DNA of 34,175 nucleotides, from NCBI GenBank assembly GCA_002315325.1, contig DCGU01000092.1, forward strand, positions 1 through 34,175, in the 5' to 3' direction. Both the position numbers and the translations under genes were made by a program. The DNA is from Clostridiales bacterium UBA1770. GTDB lineage: Bacteria; Bacillota; Clostridia; Oscillospirales; CAG-272. Shown in pieces: positions 14,870-22,890 of this stretch. The first letter of the stretch is position 1. Every line of letters starts with the position of its first letter. The notes beneath the pieces are model-generated. The model did no database searches and was not told the DNA's origin. It saw only the letters and a list, made by a program, of their open reading frames with translations.

Positions 14870-17011
14870 ATGAAAAAACTGATTTCTTTCCTGACAATCC
14901 TGTTGGCAGTATTGATGTTGGCTGCAGTTCCGGTAAGTGCTTCGTCCGCATATCAGACCTACACCTACTCCATCGACGGCGAGCCTTTGTACTCTCCCGA
15001 TGCGTATTCTGCCAAGCAGAGCATTGATGCCGCCTATATGGGCATGGAAGATGATTTTAAAAATCCTTCCGACCTGTGCGTTGACGACCAAAAGAACGTT
15101 TACATCGTCGACAGCGGCAACAACCGCGTTGTTATTCTTGACCAGTATTATAAGCTGAAAACCATTATCTCCGAATTTATCAACGATCAGGGTGTTCCCG
15201 ATACGTTGAACAATCCGCAGGGTATTTTCATCAGTGACGACCGCATTTGGATTTGCGATACCGACTCCAACCGTATCGTTATTTTCAACCGCGATTTCAC
15301 GTTTAAAAACATCCTGGAAGCGCCCGAGAGCGCACTGTTTGACGAAGGCTCCATTTACAAACCGGTTGCCATTGCCGTTGACCGTTACAACCGTTTGTTC
15401 GTGGTTTCCTCCACCACCTATCAGGGTATTATCATTTTGACCGAAGACGGTCAGTTCCAAAACTTTATCGGTGCACAGGCCGTTTCCATTACGGTATGGC
15501 AGAAACTGTGGCGTCGTTTCCAGACCAAGGAACAAAGAACCCTGACAAAATCCTACGTTTCCACCGAGTATAACAACATTGCCATTAATGAGGACGGTTT
15601 GATTTACTGTACCACCTCATCCATTGATGAGGCCGATGCTGCGACCGCCGTTCAGCAGAAGGGCAGTGACGGTACCATCGACGGCACCTACCTTCCCGTA
15701 AAGCAGTTCAATACCAAGGGCGACGAAATCATGCGTCGTACCGGCTTCTGGCCGCCTGCCGGTGAAATTCAGTATTCCACCGTCTCCAGTGAAGAACTCA
15801 GCGGTCCGTCCACCATCGTGGACGTTGCCGTCGGTCCGGATAAAACCTGGACGATCATCGACCAAAAGCGCAGTAAAATTTACACCTACGACTTCAACGG
15901 TAACCTGTTGTTTGCCTTCGGTGATAACACGTCTATGTTGGGTTCCGTTACAACGGTAAAGGCAGTTGACTACCAGGGTACCAAGATGTTGGTGCTCGAC
16001 AGCAGCCAAGCTTGTTTCGTTGTTTACGAGCGTACCGAATACGGTGATATTCTGCTTGAGGCAATTGCCGCACAGAACTCCCTGGACTACGATTACGCTA
16101 TTTCCTGTTGGAAGAAAGTGCTGCAGCACAACTCCAACTTCGACGCCGCTTACGTCGGTATCGGCCAGGCCTATTACCGCAACGGTGATTACCAGGAATC
16201 GTTGGAATACTTCACGCACGCATACGATACCACCAACTGGTCCAACTCTTATAAAGAGGCCAGAAAGGACTGGATGTCCAAGGGCTTGATTCCCGTTCTC
16301 GTCGGTATTATCGTTCTGTTGGTAGTCGTTTCCAAACTGTTCGGCAAACTTGCCAAACACAATGCTGCCGTTGCCATTTCCGGCAAAAAGATTACCTATT
16401 GGGACGAGCTGGCATACGGTTTCCACGTGATTATGCATCCGTTCGACGGTTTCTGGGACCTGAAGCATGAAAAACGCGGTTCCGTTCGCGCCTCCCTTAC
16501 GTTTATCGCCATGACGATGCTGATCTTCTTCTATCAGGATATGGCAGAAGGTTACGTCATGGACCCCTACAGAGATTATATGTTCATTTGGGTGGATATT
16601 ATCTCCGTAGGTTTGCCCCTGCTGCTGTTCATCATTGCCAACTGGTGTTTGACGACTTTGTTTGACGGTGAAGGCAGTTTCAAGGACGTTGTCATTGCTT
16701 CCGGCTACGCACTGCTCCCTGTGACGCTGATTACGCTGCCGGCCACCATTTTGTCAAACTACGTAACCGACAGCGAAAAAGGAATCATTACGTTCCTGCT
16801 TGTCGTTGGCTACGTTTGGATGGGTCTGCTCTTGGTAGCAGGTACCCAGGTGACACACGACTATACGACCGGTAAGAACTTTGTAACGATTCTCGGTACG
16901 ATTGTCGGTATCGCATTCTTAATGTTCATTGCCGTTTTGTTCTCGACGCTGATTGTTAAATTGGTAAGCTTCGTGGTCAATATCGTCAAAGAAGTTCAAT
17001 ATCGTATGTAA
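14870..17011 (+). CDS. Exported NHL-repeat / TPR / Yip1-domain membrane protein
   Basis: Function unknown; the domains suggest an extracellular sensor, binding platform or transporter accessory anchored in the membrane. The 713-residue product has a signal peptide (to about 25, ending VSASS), then NHL/beta-propeller repeats at about 50-400 (DLCVDDQKNVYIVDSGNNRV, GIFISDDRIWICDTDSNRI, DVAVGPDKTWTIIDQKRSK). A TPR-like pair follows at about 405-460 (YDYAISCWKKVLQHNSNFDA and AAYVGIGQAYYRNGDYQESL), then a membrane helix near 475-495 and a multi-span Yip1-type domain to the C-terminus. The ATG at 14870 is preceded by GGAGG 11 nt upstream; an in-frame GTG at 14864 is only 5 nt away and is an alternative. 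It sits between permease pair one and the DUF5696 gene. Confidence 0.82.
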   Translation: MKKLISFLTILLAVLMLAAVPVSASSAYQTYTYSIDGEPLYSPDAYSAKQSIDAAYMGMEDDFKNPSDLCVDDQKNVYIVDSGNNRVVILDQYYKLKTIISEFINDQGVPDTLNNPQGIFISDDRIWICDTDSNRIVIFNRDFTFKNILEAPESALFDEGSIYKPVAIAVDRYNRLFVVSSTTYQGIIILTEDGQFQNFIGAQAVSITVWQKLWRRFQTKEQRTLTKSYVSTEYNNIAINEDGLIYCTTSSIDEADAATAVQQKGSDGTIDGTYLPVKQFNTKGDEIMRRTGFWPPAGEIQYSTVSSEELSGPSTIVDVAVGPDKTWTIIDQKRSKIYTYDFNGNLLFAFGDNTSMLGSVTTVKAVDYQGTKMLVLDSSQACFVVYERTEYGDILLEAIAAQNSLDYDYAISCWKKVLQHNSNFDAAYVGIGQAYYRNGDYQESLEYFTHAYDTTNWSNSYKEARKDWMSKGLIPVLVGIIVLLVVVSKLFGKLAKHNAAVAISGKKITYWDELAYGFHVIMHPFDGFWDLKHEKRGSVRASLTFIAMTMLIFFYQDMAEGYVMDPYRDYMFIWVDIISVGLPLLLFIIANWCLTTLFDGEGSFKDVVIASGYALLPVTLITLPATILSNYVTDSEKGIITFLLVVGYVWMGLLLVAGTQVTHDYTTGKNFVTILGTIVGIAFLMFIAVLFSTLIVKLVSFVVNIVKEVQYRM

Positions 17012-17032
17012 TGCGGAAAGGAGAAAATGAAC

Positions 17033-20000
17033 ATGAAAAATAAAATGATTCGTGCATTATCTTTCTTCCTGACCGCGTTGATGCTGGCCGGTGTGCTTGC
17101 CGCACTGCCTGTCGGCGCCGCAACGACTTCCAAGGATGACGACGAAATCGATCTTTCCGAAATCGAGTATACCACGCAGGTTTATAACAGTCCCGAAGAA
17201 AAATTGGCGACAATGAAGCTGTACTATTCCAAGTACAACTACGATCTCTACATGCAGGAGTACACGGGTGAAGTTGCACTTGTCAACAAAGTTACGGGTG
17301 AGATGCTGTTCTCAAACCCCTACGACGTTGCAAAATCAACCGGTGCAGAATCCACGAAAAAGCAGATCCTTTCTCAGATTGCCATTCGATACACCGGTAC
17401 CGACGGCACAACGAGAAACTTTTACAGCTATGAAGAAGCTGCCCAAAGAGAGCAGATTTCCATTGAAAGAATCAAGAGCGGTGTTCGTGTAGAATACACG
17501 CTGGGTGATGAAAACGCCCGTAAATTGGTTCCGAAGATGATTTCCGACCACAGCATGAACGATAATATCCTGACACCGTGTAAGGACAACGGTATTACAG
17601 ACTTCCTGTACGCCAAGCTGACCGGTTTCTACGTTCGTTACGATATTAGCGAAATGACGTCGCAGACGGCCATTGACCAGGCTGTGAAAAAGTATCCCCT
17701 TTTGGAAACGATGTCCATTTGGATTCTGGATACCAAGGCAACTTCGGTTGAAATGAATACGCTGGAAAAGATTATTAAACAGTATGCGCCCGAATACACC
17801 TACGAACAGATGGATGAGGACTATGCTGAGGTTGAATACGTGGACGAGTCCAGCGTGACTGCCGTATTCTCCCTGGCACTGGAATATTCCATCAACGAGG
17901 ACGGTATGACGGTTCGTCTGCCTGCCAACGGTATTCGCTTCAACTCTGCGCAATACACGCTGCAGTCCATTTCCGTTCTGCCTTATATGGGTGCCGGCAA
18001 CAACGCCAACACCGGTTATACCTTCTATCCCGACGGTTCCGGTGCGCTGTTCCGCTTTGAAGATCTGAAGGACGTCGTACAAACGACCAACGTCCGTAAT
18101 ATGGTCTACGGCACCGACTATGCTTACCACACCATTACCGGTAAGTATCAGCAGGCCGTTCGTTATCCCGTTTTCGGTATTCACGAGGATAAGGGTTTCT
18201 ACACCTGCACTGCCGAAGTGACACCGAAAGACAGCAAGGGTAACGTTACCGGTGATTCCGAAATTAAGACGCTTCGCTTCTCCAAGTCCTGCGTTGACTC
18301 CGTCAAGGCAGTGAATACCGCCATCTCCTCGATGGGCAATGCCGAATTGCTGAGTGAAATCACCGAGACGATGGTAACGGCCGGTTTCTTCGCCGTCATT
18401 GAAGAAGGCGAGTCCATGACCGAAATCGCAACGTATCACGGCGGTTCCACCAGTGATTACAACACGATTATTACCTACTTCAACCCGCGTCCTACCGACT
18501 CGTACGAAGTAAACGACGTTATCTCGGTTTCCGACGTACTGCAGGCTTCCACTTCCACCTGGAACGTAAGCTCCGACCGTAAGTATTCCGGCAACCTGAA
18601 GATTCGTTACTTCATGCTGACCGATGAAACGTTGGCCGAAGAAAATAATCTGACCGATTGGTACGCAACCGATTATAACGGTATGGCGAAAGTCTATCAG
18701 AATTATTTGATTGAAAACGGTACGTTCGACCGGTTGACCTCCGCTGACGTACAGGAGGATATCCCCCTGTTCATTGAAACCTTCGGCTGTTTGGAAGGTG
18801 AAGTCAGAATTGCCACCATTCCGTTGGAAATTCTGCAGCCTCTCGCTTCCTTCGATGATATCAAAGCGATTTATGAGGATTTGAACGAATCCGGCATTAA
18901 GAACGTATTCTTCCAGATGGTTGGTTACGTGAACGGCGGTATGTATTACTCCGTTCCCGGTCAACTCAAATGGGAACGCGCTGTCGGCGGCAAATCCGGC
19001 TTTAAGGATTTGGTTGAGTACGCAGAGGAAGTGAATGCCAAGGACGGTTACAATCTCGCATTGTTCCCGGACTTCGACTTCGTTTGGCTGAAAGAAACCG
19101 CAGCCAATGACGGCCTGAATATGAAACGCGACTGTATCAAAACGATTGATAACCGTTACACAAGATATCGTAAATACAGCCCGACGTATCAGACTTACGT
19201 CAAAGACATCGGTATCGCCATTTCTCCCGCTTCCTACAGCCGTTTCTACACGAAACTGCTCAAGAAATATGACAATTACGGCCTTAACAACATTTCCGTT
19301 TCTACGCTCGGTCAGTACGTCAACTCCGACTTTGATAAGAAGGAGCCGTACAACCGTGAAGACGATAAGGAATTTGTCGCCAACGCATTGGCTTCTATTT
19401 CCGAATCCGTCAGCAACGTGATGGTTACCGGCGGTAACTCCATTACCTGGAAATACGCCGATTACCTCCTGGAAGCACCCGTTTCCTCCAGCCGCTACGT
19501 ACGTGCCAGCAACGAAGTTCCTTTCTTCGGTATGGTTGCGCACGGCTTCCTGCAGTACGCAGGTACGGCAGCCAATATGGACGGCGATACCACGACAGCC
19601 GTTCTGAAGGCCATTGAAAACGGCGGTTCCATCTTCTACGTTCTCTCTTATGAGAATACGGAACTGCTCAAGGAAGACGAGTTCTTAAACGAATATTATT
19701 CCATCGACTACGACATTTGGTCCGAGGACGTGAAGTCCACCTATCTGGAACTGAACAGCCAGATGAAGGACGTGCAGACCAAGCTCATTCTTTCCCACGA
19801 GTTCCTGACAGGCCGTCGTGTGCCCGATACGGATGAACTGATGGCTGACTTGGCTGCTGCTCTTGCCGACAACTACGCATCCGAAAAGGAAACGTACGAT
19901 TCGACGGAGGCCAGAATCAACGCCGAAATCAATGCTGCCCGTGAATACCTGATTACCGGTGTGACGGAAGCACAAACTGCTGCTACGGCACAGAAGAAGG

Positions 20001-20665
20001 CAAGTGACGATTTGTCCAAGAGCTATTCAAAGGTTGACCCCAGCGTAACAAAGGCTGAGACCGCAAAGAAAGCTTACGAGGCAAGTCCCATTAAGAAGAA
20101 CCTTACGACGTACGAAACCGCCAAGAAGGATCTGGGCAGCAAGTACCGTACCAGCATGCAGTCGATTGTATCCGGTCAGCAGCAAACGGCTAAATATTTT
20201 GACGTTCTGAACAAGGCTGCCGAAGCGCTTAACTTCATTAAGAGCATTGACGGTATGTTGGATTCCATTATTGCCGAGGCTGAAGAAAATCTGGCAGCCA
20301 TCGAGGCACTGGAAGCCGGTATCACTGAAACCGAAAAGACGTTTGCGGACAGAGCGGCATCCCTTCTCGAAAAGGTTTCGCCTTACCTGACCGCAGCCGA
20401 AATCAAGACGTACACGCCCGTTGCCTCTTCTTCCGGCAGCAGCACGACCTCCGAAGAGACCGTTGCTGAAGAAGAAGTCGTATTTGACAAACTGCTCTCC
20501 GATGACGGTAACATCGTTGCCGTTACGTACGGCGGTAAGAACGGCGACGACGCCGCAGCCTATAAGACGTTTATCATTAACTACAACAGCTTTGCCGTTG
20601 TCGTTGATTATAACGGTGTTCGCTACACGATTCCTGCCACCGACTACGTGGCAATCTACAGATAA
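17033..20665 (+). CDS. Large secreted DUF5696-family protein, probable TIM-barrel core
   Basis: Function not established. The 1210-residue product has a signal peptide (to about 30), a beta-rich N-terminal half including YYSKYNYDLYMQEYTGEVAL and the family hallmark GYTFYPDGSGALFRFED, and a region at about 575-890 that reads like a TIM barrel (LFIETFGC, VFFQMVGY, LALFPDFDFVW, ISVSTLGQYVNSDFD, NVMVTGGNSI). A charged, probably coiled-coil stretch follows (about 960-1110), then a Ser/Thr/Glu linker and a small beta domain ending the protein. No C-terminal anchor or sorting signal is present. The ATG at 17033 has AAGGAG 9 nt upstream; an ATG at 17027 is too close to it. Its place between two permease pairs and its secretion suggest glycan binding or cleavage, but catalytic residues cannot be assigned with confidence. 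Confidence 0.8.
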   Translation: MKNKMIRALSFFLTALMLAGVLAALPVGAATTSKDDDEIDLSEIEYTTQVYNSPEEKLATMKLYYSKYNYDLYMQEYTGEVALVNKVTGEMLFSNPYDVAKSTGAESTKKQILSQIAIRYTGTDGTTRNFYSYEEAAQREQISIERIKSGVRVEYTLGDENARKLVPKMISDHSMNDNILTPCKDNGITDFLYAKLTGFYVRYDISEMTSQTAIDQAVKKYPLLETMSIWILDTKATSVEMNTLEKIIKQYAPEYTYEQMDEDYAEVEYVDESSVTAVFSLALEYSINEDGMTVRLPANGIRFNSAQYTLQSISVLPYMGAGNNANTGYTFYPDGSGALFRFEDLKDVVQTTNVRNMVYGTDYAYHTITGKYQQAVRYPVFGIHEDKGFYTCTAEVTPKDSKGNVTGDSEIKTLRFSKSCVDSVKAVNTAISSMGNAELLSEITETMVTAGFFAVIEEGESMTEIATYHGGSTSDYNTIITYFNPRPTDSYEVNDVISVSDVLQASTSTWNVSSDRKYSGNLKIRYFMLTDETLAEENNLTDWYATDYNGMAKVYQNYLIENGTFDRLTSADVQEDIPLFIETFGCLEGEVRIATIPLEILQPLASFDDIKAIYEDLNESGIKNVFFQMVGYVNGGMYYSVPGQLKWERAVGGKSGFKDLVEYAEEVNAKDGYNLALFPDFDFVWLKETAANDGLNMKRDCIKTIDNRYTRYRKYSPTYQTYVKDIGIAISPASYSRFYTKLLKKYDNYGLNNISVSTLGQYVNSDFDKKEPYNREDDKEFVANALASISESVSNVMVTGGNSITWKYADYLLEAPVSSSRYVRASNEVPFFGMVAHGFLQYAGTAANMDGDTTTAVLKAIENGGSIFYVLSYENTELLKEDEFLNEYYSIDYDIWSEDVKSTYLELNSQMKDVQTKLILSHEFLTGRRVPDTDELMADLAAALADNYASEKETYDSTEARINAEINAAREYLITGVTEAQTAATAQKKASDDLSKSYSKVDPSVTKAETAKKAYEASPIKKNLTTYETAKKDLGSKYRTSMQSIVSGQQQTAKYFDVLNKAAEALNFIKSIDGMLDSIIAEAEENLAAIEALEAGITETEKTFADRAASLLEKVSPYLTAAEIKTYTPVASSSGSSTTSEETVAEEEVVFDKLLSDDGNIVAVTYGGKNGDDAAAYKTFIINYNSFAVVVDYNGVRYTIPATDYVAIYR

Positions 20666-20680
20666 GGGGGGGAATTGAAT

Positions 20681-21658
20681 ATGACAAGCGAAGTCAAAAT
20701 GCAAAATTCGGCTGCTAAACCGAAGAAAAAGAAAATTGCCTCCCTTGACCGCAAGAAATCCCGTGCCGGCTGGTGGTTCATCATGCCGTTCGTCATCGGT
20801 TTCATTCTGATTTATTTGCCGATGGTTTGGGATTCTCTGGCACTCAGCTTCCAGTCCGTTACCATTAAGAGCGGCGGTGGTTATACGACCGAATGGGTCG
20901 GCTTTGAAAACTACTATAACGCCCTCTTTGTGGATACCTCGTTCGTGCAGGTGTTGTTGAAAGGCCTGGCTTCCATGGCCTTCAACATCCCCGCCATCCT
21001 GGTCTTCTCCCTGTTCATGGCCATTTTGCTGAATGCAAAGATGGCAGGTCGTGCCGCGTTCCGCGCAATCTTCTTCATTCCGGTTATTATTTCTACCGGT
21101 ATCATGGAGACCGTTGCGGCAAACGATATGATGAACGAATATCTGGAACAGTCACAGAACACGGGTATTGACGACGGTTCGGAAAAACAGGTTACACAGG
21201 GCTTGGTTTCCTTAATGGACGTTGAAAAACTGTTCATGATGATGAAATTCGGCTCCAAATTGGCCGCATACGTCACCACGATGGTTAACAACATTTTCGA
21301 TTTGGTTAACCGTTCCGGTGTACAGATGTTGATTTTCCTGGCCGCGCTGCAGGGCATTTCTCCCGCTATTTATGAGTCGGCAAAGATTGACGGTGCAACG
21401 TCTTGGGAAACGTTCTGGAAAATTACGTTCCCCATGATCAGCCCGATGATTTTGGTGAATGCCGTTTACACGGTTATCGATAACTTCACGACCCAACAGA
21501 ATACGGTCATGAAGTACATTTCCACCGTTTACGCAAAGTCAGACGGTCGTGAAATGAGTACGGCAATGTCATGGATGTATTTCATGATTGTTATCCTGGT
21601 GGTTGGCTTGATTGCTGCGATTTGCTCGGCATTCATCTTCTACCAGAGACGTGATTGA
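20681..21658 (+). CDS. Sugar ABC transporter permease (MalF type), second pair
   Basis: Channel subunit of the second permease pair. The 325-residue product has a basic N-terminus (KPKKKKIASLDRKKSRAG), about six membrane segments starting at WWFIMPFVIGFILIYLPMV, and the EAA loop IYESAKIDGATSWETFWKIT followed by FPMIS. Between the second and third conserved segments is a hydrophilic insert (about 150-190: NEYLEQSQNTGIDDGSEKQ) not present in the first-pair MalF-type protein. This insert may contact the binding protein or its neighbours, which is inference. A run of seven G's (20666-20672) is the ribosome binding site for the ATG at 20681; an in-frame TTG at 20675 is too close. It is only 15 nt downstream of the DUF5696 stop codon. 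Confidence 0.9.
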   Translation: MTSEVKMQNSAAKPKKKKIASLDRKKSRAGWWFIMPFVIGFILIYLPMVWDSLALSFQSVTIKSGGGYTTEWVGFENYYNALFVDTSFVQVLLKGLASMAFNIPAILVFSLFMAILLNAKMAGRAAFRAIFFIPVIISTGIMETVAANDMMNEYLEQSQNTGIDDGSEKQVTQGLVSLMDVEKLFMMMKFGSKLAAYVTTMVNNIFDLVNRSGVQMLIFLAALQGISPAIYESAKIDGATSWETFWKITFPMISPMILVNAVYTVIDNFTTQQNTVMKYISTVYAKSDGREMSTAMSWMYFMIVILVVGLIAAICSAFIFYQRRD

Positions 21659-21672
21659 GAGGGGGTACGACA

Positions 21673-22731
21673 ATGAACGCGCAAAATACGCAGGATATGC
21701 CGAAAGTCAAGCGTGAGTCGAAAAACAAGATTCGCGTCGAATTTGACAGAACCCCTTTAAAGGAGCGTTTGAAAGCGAAATTCCTGAACGGATACTTCTT
21801 GACGAACGTCTTGGTGATGATTTTCAAGTACGTAATTCTGTTGGGCGTTTCCTACATCGTTCTGTACCCGTTCTTGACAAAGATTGCCGGTTCTTTCATG
21901 AGCATCACAGACTTTACCGATTCTACGGTTCGTCTGATTCCCAAGAACTTCTCCCTTGAAATTTATTACTACATTCTGAAGGAATTGAACTACTTCGTGT
22001 CCATTTCCAACACGTTCTTCCTGTCCACCTCCATGGCGCTTTTCCAGACGTTTATCTGCGCTATGATTGGTTACGGATTGGCAAAGTTTAAATTCAAGGG
22101 CTCCAAGTTGGTGTTCCTGCTGGTTGTCTTAACCATGGTTATTCCGCACGGTACGCTGCAGTTCTCTATGTTCATGCAGTTCCGTTTCTTCGATATCTAC
22201 GGTGTCTTCAATTTCATTGCGAAGATCTTTAAGATTGATAAAATGGTCGGCGGATTTAACCTTTTGAACACCTTCTGGCCGATTATGTTCCTGTCCCTGA
22301 CGGGTCTCGGCTTTAAGAACGGTTTGTACATCTTTATGTTGCGTCAGTTCTATCGCGGTATTCCCGATGAACTGGAGGAATCTGCTTACCTGGACGGTTG
22401 TACCACGTTCCGCACTTTCCTGACCATCATTATCCCGCTTTCCATCCCGATGCTGATTACCGTTTTCCTGTTTGCATTCAGCTGGCAGTGGACCGATACC
22501 TTCTATACCGGTTTGTTCTTCACTTCCACGAAGACAAAACTGCTGTCCAACTTCATCAACACGCCGAAAACGTTGAAATCAATGTACGGCAACATGGCAG
22601 GTTGGGGCTTGTACGAAGTTTCCATCAACAATACCTGCGGTCTGTTGATTATCCTTCCCCTGGTTATTCTGTATTCTTTCCTGCAGAACTTCCTGGTTGA
22701 AGGTATCGAGCGTTCCGGTATCACCGGTTAA
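21673..22731 (+). CDS. Carbohydrate ABC transporter permease (MalG type), second pair
   Basis: Last gene of the transport cluster. The 352-residue product is longer than the first MalG-type subunit, with a soluble N-terminal extension of about 50 residues rich in Lys and Arg, then about six membrane segments and the EAA loop GIPDELEESAYLDGCTTFRT. A hydrophobic loop between segments (about 165-205: FFDIYGVFNFIAKIFKIDKM) is unusually long. The ATG at 21673 has GAGGGGG 7 nt upstream; the frame opens at a TTG within the preceding stop region, which I reject. With 20681-21658 it forms a second heterodimer with no binding protein of its own in the cluster. Transcription ends at 22757-22794. Confidence 0.9.
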   Translation: MNAQNTQDMPKVKRESKNKIRVEFDRTPLKERLKAKFLNGYFLTNVLVMIFKYVILLGVSYIVLYPFLTKIAGSFMSITDFTDSTVRLIPKNFSLEIYYYILKELNYFVSISNTFFLSTSMALFQTFICAMIGYGLAKFKFKGSKLVFLLVVLTMVIPHGTLQFSMFMQFRFFDIYGVFNFIAKIFKIDKMVGGFNLLNTFWPIMFLSLTGLGFKNGLYIFMLRQFYRGIPDELEESAYLDGCTTFRTFLTIIIPLSIPMLITVFLFAFSWQWTDTFYTGLFFTSTKTKLLSNFINTPKTLKSMYGNMAGWGLYEVSINNTCGLLIILPLVILYSFLQNFLVEGIERSGITG

Positions 22732-22756
22732 TGCTCGGTGTCAAAGCCGCAAAAAA

Positions 22757-22794
22757 GGGCAGCAAGTGCATTTGCACTTGCTGCCCGCTTTTTT
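22757..22794 (+). terminator. Terminator of the sugar-transport operon
   Basis: A 14-bp GC-rich stem (22757-22770 with 22773-22786) with a tiny loop, preceded by six A's and followed by TTTTTT (22789-22794). Confidence 0.93.
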
Positions 22795-22811
22795 GTTTGT
22801 TCAAATACGAA

Positions 22812-22848
22812 AAGGCACTGCCAAAACGTTTCGTTTCGGCAGTGCCTT
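22812..22848 (-). terminator. Terminator of the coaW-alaS transcript
   Basis: An 11-bp stem (22812-22822 with 22838-22848). Read leftward it follows the alaS stop by about 40 nt and is succeeded by a short T-run (TTTT). The U-tract is modest, so efficiency may be partial. Confidence 0.75.
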
Positions 22849-22890
22849 AATGTTTTGGGCAATCAAATGAATTGCCGGACGTTTATTCGT

